DNA of 15,406 nt, taken from NCBI GenBank assembly GCA_028708485.1, contig JAQVYZ010000003.1:1-15406 (forward strand), read 5' to 3'. The position numbers were made by a program, and so were the translations under genes. How positions within the stretch are numbered: the first letter of the stretch is position 1; each line of letters begins with the position of its first letter. Below, one piece after another: positions 13,446-15,406 of the stretch. The DNA is from Caldisericia bacterium (GTDB taxonomy: Bacteria; Caldisericota; Caldisericia; UBA6126). The notes below the pieces were generated by a model, which did not search any database, was not told where the DNA came from, and saw nothing but the letters and a program-made list of their open reading frames with translations.

Positions 13446-13909
13446 AGAATATCCCGGTTCTCTTAAATCAGGATGTAAAACAGGTAGGGAAAAAGGGTGA
13501 AATAGTCGAAGTATCTGATGGATTTGCTAAGAATTTCCTTTTACGAAAAAAGCTGGGAGAATTGGTGACAGAAGGGGCTTTAAAACATTATCAGGAACAA
13601 AAGGCTTCCTTACAAAAAAAGATGGATAATTTGGAAGCACATTCAAAAGCCCTTAAAGAGGATCTTGAAAAGAATTATGTCATTCAGATTCGTGAAAGAA
13701 CCGGAAAAGAAGGGAAGCTCTTCGGTGCGGTGACTTCTGAAACCTTAGCTGATATCATTCACCGTGAGAAAAAATTGGATATCGACAAGAAGAAAATCAT
13801 TCTTGAAGAACCCATCAAGACAACCGGCAAGCATAAAGTCGGAATTAAGCTTTTTCACGGTGTGGTGGCTACCATCATTGTAGAAGTGCATGGGTTAGAA
13901 GAAGAATAA
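13442..13909 (+). CDS. rplI: 50S ribosomal protein L9
   Basis: The 155-residue product has the L9 N-terminal RNA-binding domain (LLNQDVKQVGKKGEIVEVSDGFAKNFLLRKK reads across residues 7-37). A long charged connecting helix (about 40-75) and the C-terminal domain with GKLFGAVTSETLADII and GKHKVGIKLFHGV follow. L9 spans from the base of the L1 stalk and influences reading-frame maintenance. The length is slightly above the usual 148-150. The ATGA overlap with rpsR implies coupled translation, and dnaB begins 10 bases after the stop. Confidence 0.96.
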   Translation: MKNIPVLLNQDVKQVGKKGEIVEVSDGFAKNFLLRKKLGELVTEGALKHYQEQKASLQKKMDNLEAHSKALKEDLEKNYVIQIRERTGKEGKLFGAVTSETLADIIHREKKLDIDKKKIILEEPIKTTGKHKVGIKLFHGVVATIIVEVHGLEEE

Positions 13910-13919
13910 GACCAATCGC

Positions 13920-15260
13920 ATGAATCTACCCCCGCCACATAGCCTTGAAGCAGAGCAAGCTATTATAGGGGCTTTATTAATTGATAGGGATGCTTTACGT
14001 CGAATAGAAGGCACGATACGTAAAACAGATTTTTATGATCCTGCCAATAGCTTAATTTTCGGTGTGATTGAAGAATTATCTGCGAAGAATATTCCTGTCG
14101 ATATTGTTACCTTACCGGATGAATTAAAGAACAGGAATATTCTTGATAAAGCCGGTGGGATGGATTACATTCTGCAATTAGCCACTAACACCTCTTCTAC
14201 AGCGAATATTGAATACTATTCTACCATACTACTCGATCGATCTCTGCAAAGACAGATCATGAGATCAGCCAATGACATACTGAGTCTGGATTTTTCATCT
14301 ACAGTGCCTGCAGAAGAAATTTTAGATCAAGCAGAACAGATGATTCTTAGTATTTCTGAAAATATCAAGCCGATGAACTTCTACCATATCAAGGATATTA
14401 TCCCTGATGTGATGAACAAACTTGATGAAACCTATAAGAAAGAATCACACATTACCGGCGCAAAAACAGGTTTTTATGACCTGGACAATATGTTGAATGG
14501 TTTTCAACCTTCTGATTTATTGATTCTCGCTGCCAGACCTTCGATAGGAAAAACATCCTTAGCGCTTAACATCGCAACCAATATTGCAAAAGATTCTAAT
14601 ATGCCTGTTGCTATCTTTTCCTTGGAAATGTCAAAAGAACAGTTGACCGAGAGAATCATTTGTTCTATTGCCGAGATCAATCTTCAAACTTTCCGCACAG
14701 GTAATTTTAAAAAAGACCAGGAAGACATTACTTTCAACAAATTGACCAATTCATTCTCTACGATCTACAATTTACCGATTTATATTGACGATACTCCGGA
14801 TATCTCCATCATGGAAGTACGTTCAAAATCCAGAAGGCTTCAGGCAGACAAAGGACAGTTTGTCTTGATTGTGGACTATCTCCAGTTGATGCATTCCCAG
14901 GAAAGAGTAGAGAACCGGGTACAAGAAATTTCGAAAATCACAAGGCAGATGAAGCATCTGGCGCGAGAGTTAAAAATCCCGGTACTACTGTTGTCACAGC
15001 TCAGTAGAGAAATTGAAAAAAGACAAGATAAAAAGCCTATTTTATCTGACCTTCGCGAATCAGGTTCTATTGAACAGGATGCTGATGTCGTTATGTTCCT
15101 GCATCGTGAGAACAAAGAGGGTGGAAATGAGAATGATACGGAGCTGATGGTAGCAAAACAGCGTAACGGACCTACCGGATCTATATCTTTATATTTTGAA
15201 AAACAATTCACAAAATTCCGTAGTGTATTGCAGGGAAAAGATTATCAGGTTGACAATTAG
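13920..15260 (+). CDS. dnaB: Replicative DNA helicase DnaB
   Basis: The 446-residue hexameric 5'-3' helicase unwinds the replication fork. The N-terminal domain starts with the conserved PPHSLEAEQAIIGALL, and the linker helix lies near 160-175. The RecA-like motor has Walker A ARPSIGKTS (205-213, where Met usually replaces Ile), SLEM with Glu236, Walker B VLIVDYLQL (315-323), LSQLSR (359-364), SDLRESGSIEQDAD (376-389) and the KQR motif (413-415) of the arginine-finger region. No intein interrupts it. It is the last gene of the rpsF operon; only a weak Shine-Dalgarno precedes it. Its final codons contain the -35 box of the tRNA promoter. Confidence 0.96.
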   Translation: MNLPPPHSLEAEQAIIGALLIDRDALRRIEGTIRKTDFYDPANSLIFGVIEELSAKNIPVDIVTLPDELKNRNILDKAGGMDYILQLATNTSSTANIEYYSTILLDRSLQRQIMRSANDILSLDFSSTVPAEEILDQAEQMILSISENIKPMNFYHIKDIIPDVMNKLDETYKKESHITGAKTGFYDLDNMLNGFQPSDLLILAARPSIGKTSLALNIATNIAKDSNMPVAIFSLEMSKEQLTERIICSIAEINLQTFRTGNFKKDQEDITFNKLTNSFSTIYNLPIYIDDTPDISIMEVRSKSRRLQADKGQFVLIVDYLQLMHSQERVENRVQEISKITRQMKHLARELKIPVLLLSQLSREIEKRQDKKPILSDLRESGSIEQDADVVMFLHRENKEGGNENDTELMVAKQRNGPTGSISLYFEKQFTKFRSVLQGKDYQVDN

Positions 15261-15277
15261 TTCTCATTATGTAAAAT
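15250..15277 (+). promoter_or_regulatory. Promoter of the tRNA operon (TTGACA-16-TAAAAT)
   Basis: A perfect -35 TTGACA (15250-15255) lies across the last sense codons of dnaB, and TAAAAT (15272-15277) follows after 16 bases. Transcription would begin near 15284, about 8 bases before tRNA-Lys. The closeness to consensus suits a strong stable-RNA promoter. Confidence 0.7.
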
Positions 15278-15291
15278 TATTAAATCGTTGA

Positions 15292-15364
15292 GGGGCATTA
15301 GCTCAGTCGGTAGAGCATCTGCCTTTTAAGCAGAGGGTCGAAGGTTCGAGTCCTTCATGCCTCA
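15292..15364 (+). tRNA. tRNA-Lys (anticodon UUU)
   Basis: The full cloverleaf can be drawn. The acceptor stem is GGGGCAT with ATGCCTC (one G-U pair), the D stem GCTC/GAGC and the anticodon stem TCTGC/GCAGA. The anticodon loop CTTTTAA carries anticodon TTT. A five-base variable loop precedes a T stem GAAGG/CCTTC with loop TTCGAGT. Length is 73 with discriminator A. The 3' CCA is not encoded, so a nucleotidyltransferase must add it. Confidence 0.97.
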
Positions 15365-15368
15365 GTTT

Positions 15369-15406
15369 GGCCCCCTCGTCTAACGGTTAGGACATCGCCC
15401 TTTCAC
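15369..15406 (+). tRNA. tRNA-Glu (anticodon UUC), 5' part only
   Basis: The first 38 positions are present. They are acceptor strand GGCCCCC, TC, D arm GTCT...GGAC, the 5' anticodon strand TCGCC and the loop CTTTCAC with anticodon TTC. The window ends exactly after the anticodon loop. It lies 4 bases after tRNA-Lys, so the two are presumably processed from one transcript. Confidence 0.92.

Noticed and set aside
14876..15211. 111-codon antisense open frame within dnaB
   Set aside because: It is opposite the DnaB Walker B and KQR motifs, and its composition (Ser, Cys and Phe rich) is typical of a reverse-complement shadow.
1..15406. CRISPR array, phage, transposon, toxin-antitoxin or defence system
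   Set aside because: I found no repeated spacer-like units, no terminal inverted repeats or transposase frames, and every long frame is accounted for by housekeeping or named families.

Overview
This is a compact, AT-rich bacterial chromosome segment made almost entirely of housekeeping genes. Genes abut or overlap by 4 to 32 bases, no gene-free stretch exceeds about 130 bases, and I see no phage, insertion sequence, CRISPR array or toxin-antitoxin locus. Some features are familiar from Gram-positive and related lineages: RNase Y followed by YmdB, the rpmH-rnpA-yidD-yidC-khpB-mnmE order, and rpsF-ssb-rpsR-rplI-dnaB. YidC, however, has a signal peptide and an extracytoplasmic domain of about 140 residues, larger than in the short Bacillus-type proteins. 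That mix fits lineages such as Spirochaetota, Thermotogota, Atribacterota or deep Bacillota. The sequence alone does not let me choose among them.

Layout. Bases 1-3891 (+) hold the 3' end of rny, ymdB, miaB, a PLP-fold 'aluminium resistance / methionine gamma-lyase family' gene and a family 6 uracil/hypoxanthine-DNA glycosylase, in one tightly coupled operon. Bases 3893-5798 (-) are a two-gene convergent block of endonuclease III (nth) and an MFS transporter. A divergent AT-rich intergenic region leads to a small double-CxxC zinc-ribbon protein. Bases 6146-12188 (+) then hold rpmH, rnpA, yidD, yidC, khpB, mnmE, a TPR protein, a single-domain YkoF-like protein and a SAM methyltransferase. A new promoter and a structured leader precede the rpsF-ssb-rpsR-rplI-dnaB operon (12299-15260). 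A consensus promoter overlapping the dnaB stop codon serves tRNA-Lys(UUU) and a tRNA-Glu(UUC) that runs off the window end.

The genes serve mRNA decay (RNase Y, YmdB), tRNA maturation and modification (RnpA, MiaB, MnmE), base-excision repair (the glycosylase and Nth), membrane protein insertion (YidC, YidD), ribosome assembly (L34, S6, S18, L9) and replication (SSB, DnaB).

I found no convincing new multi-gene system. The items most worth a second look are: an MnmE lacking several normally conserved GTPase-domain residues; an rpsF leader that can fold its 5' end onto its own ribosome-binding site; an L34 with 14 Arg and no Lys; an SSB without the usual acidic Phe-ending tip; and a recurring TTGnnA-16-TAAAAT promoter type.
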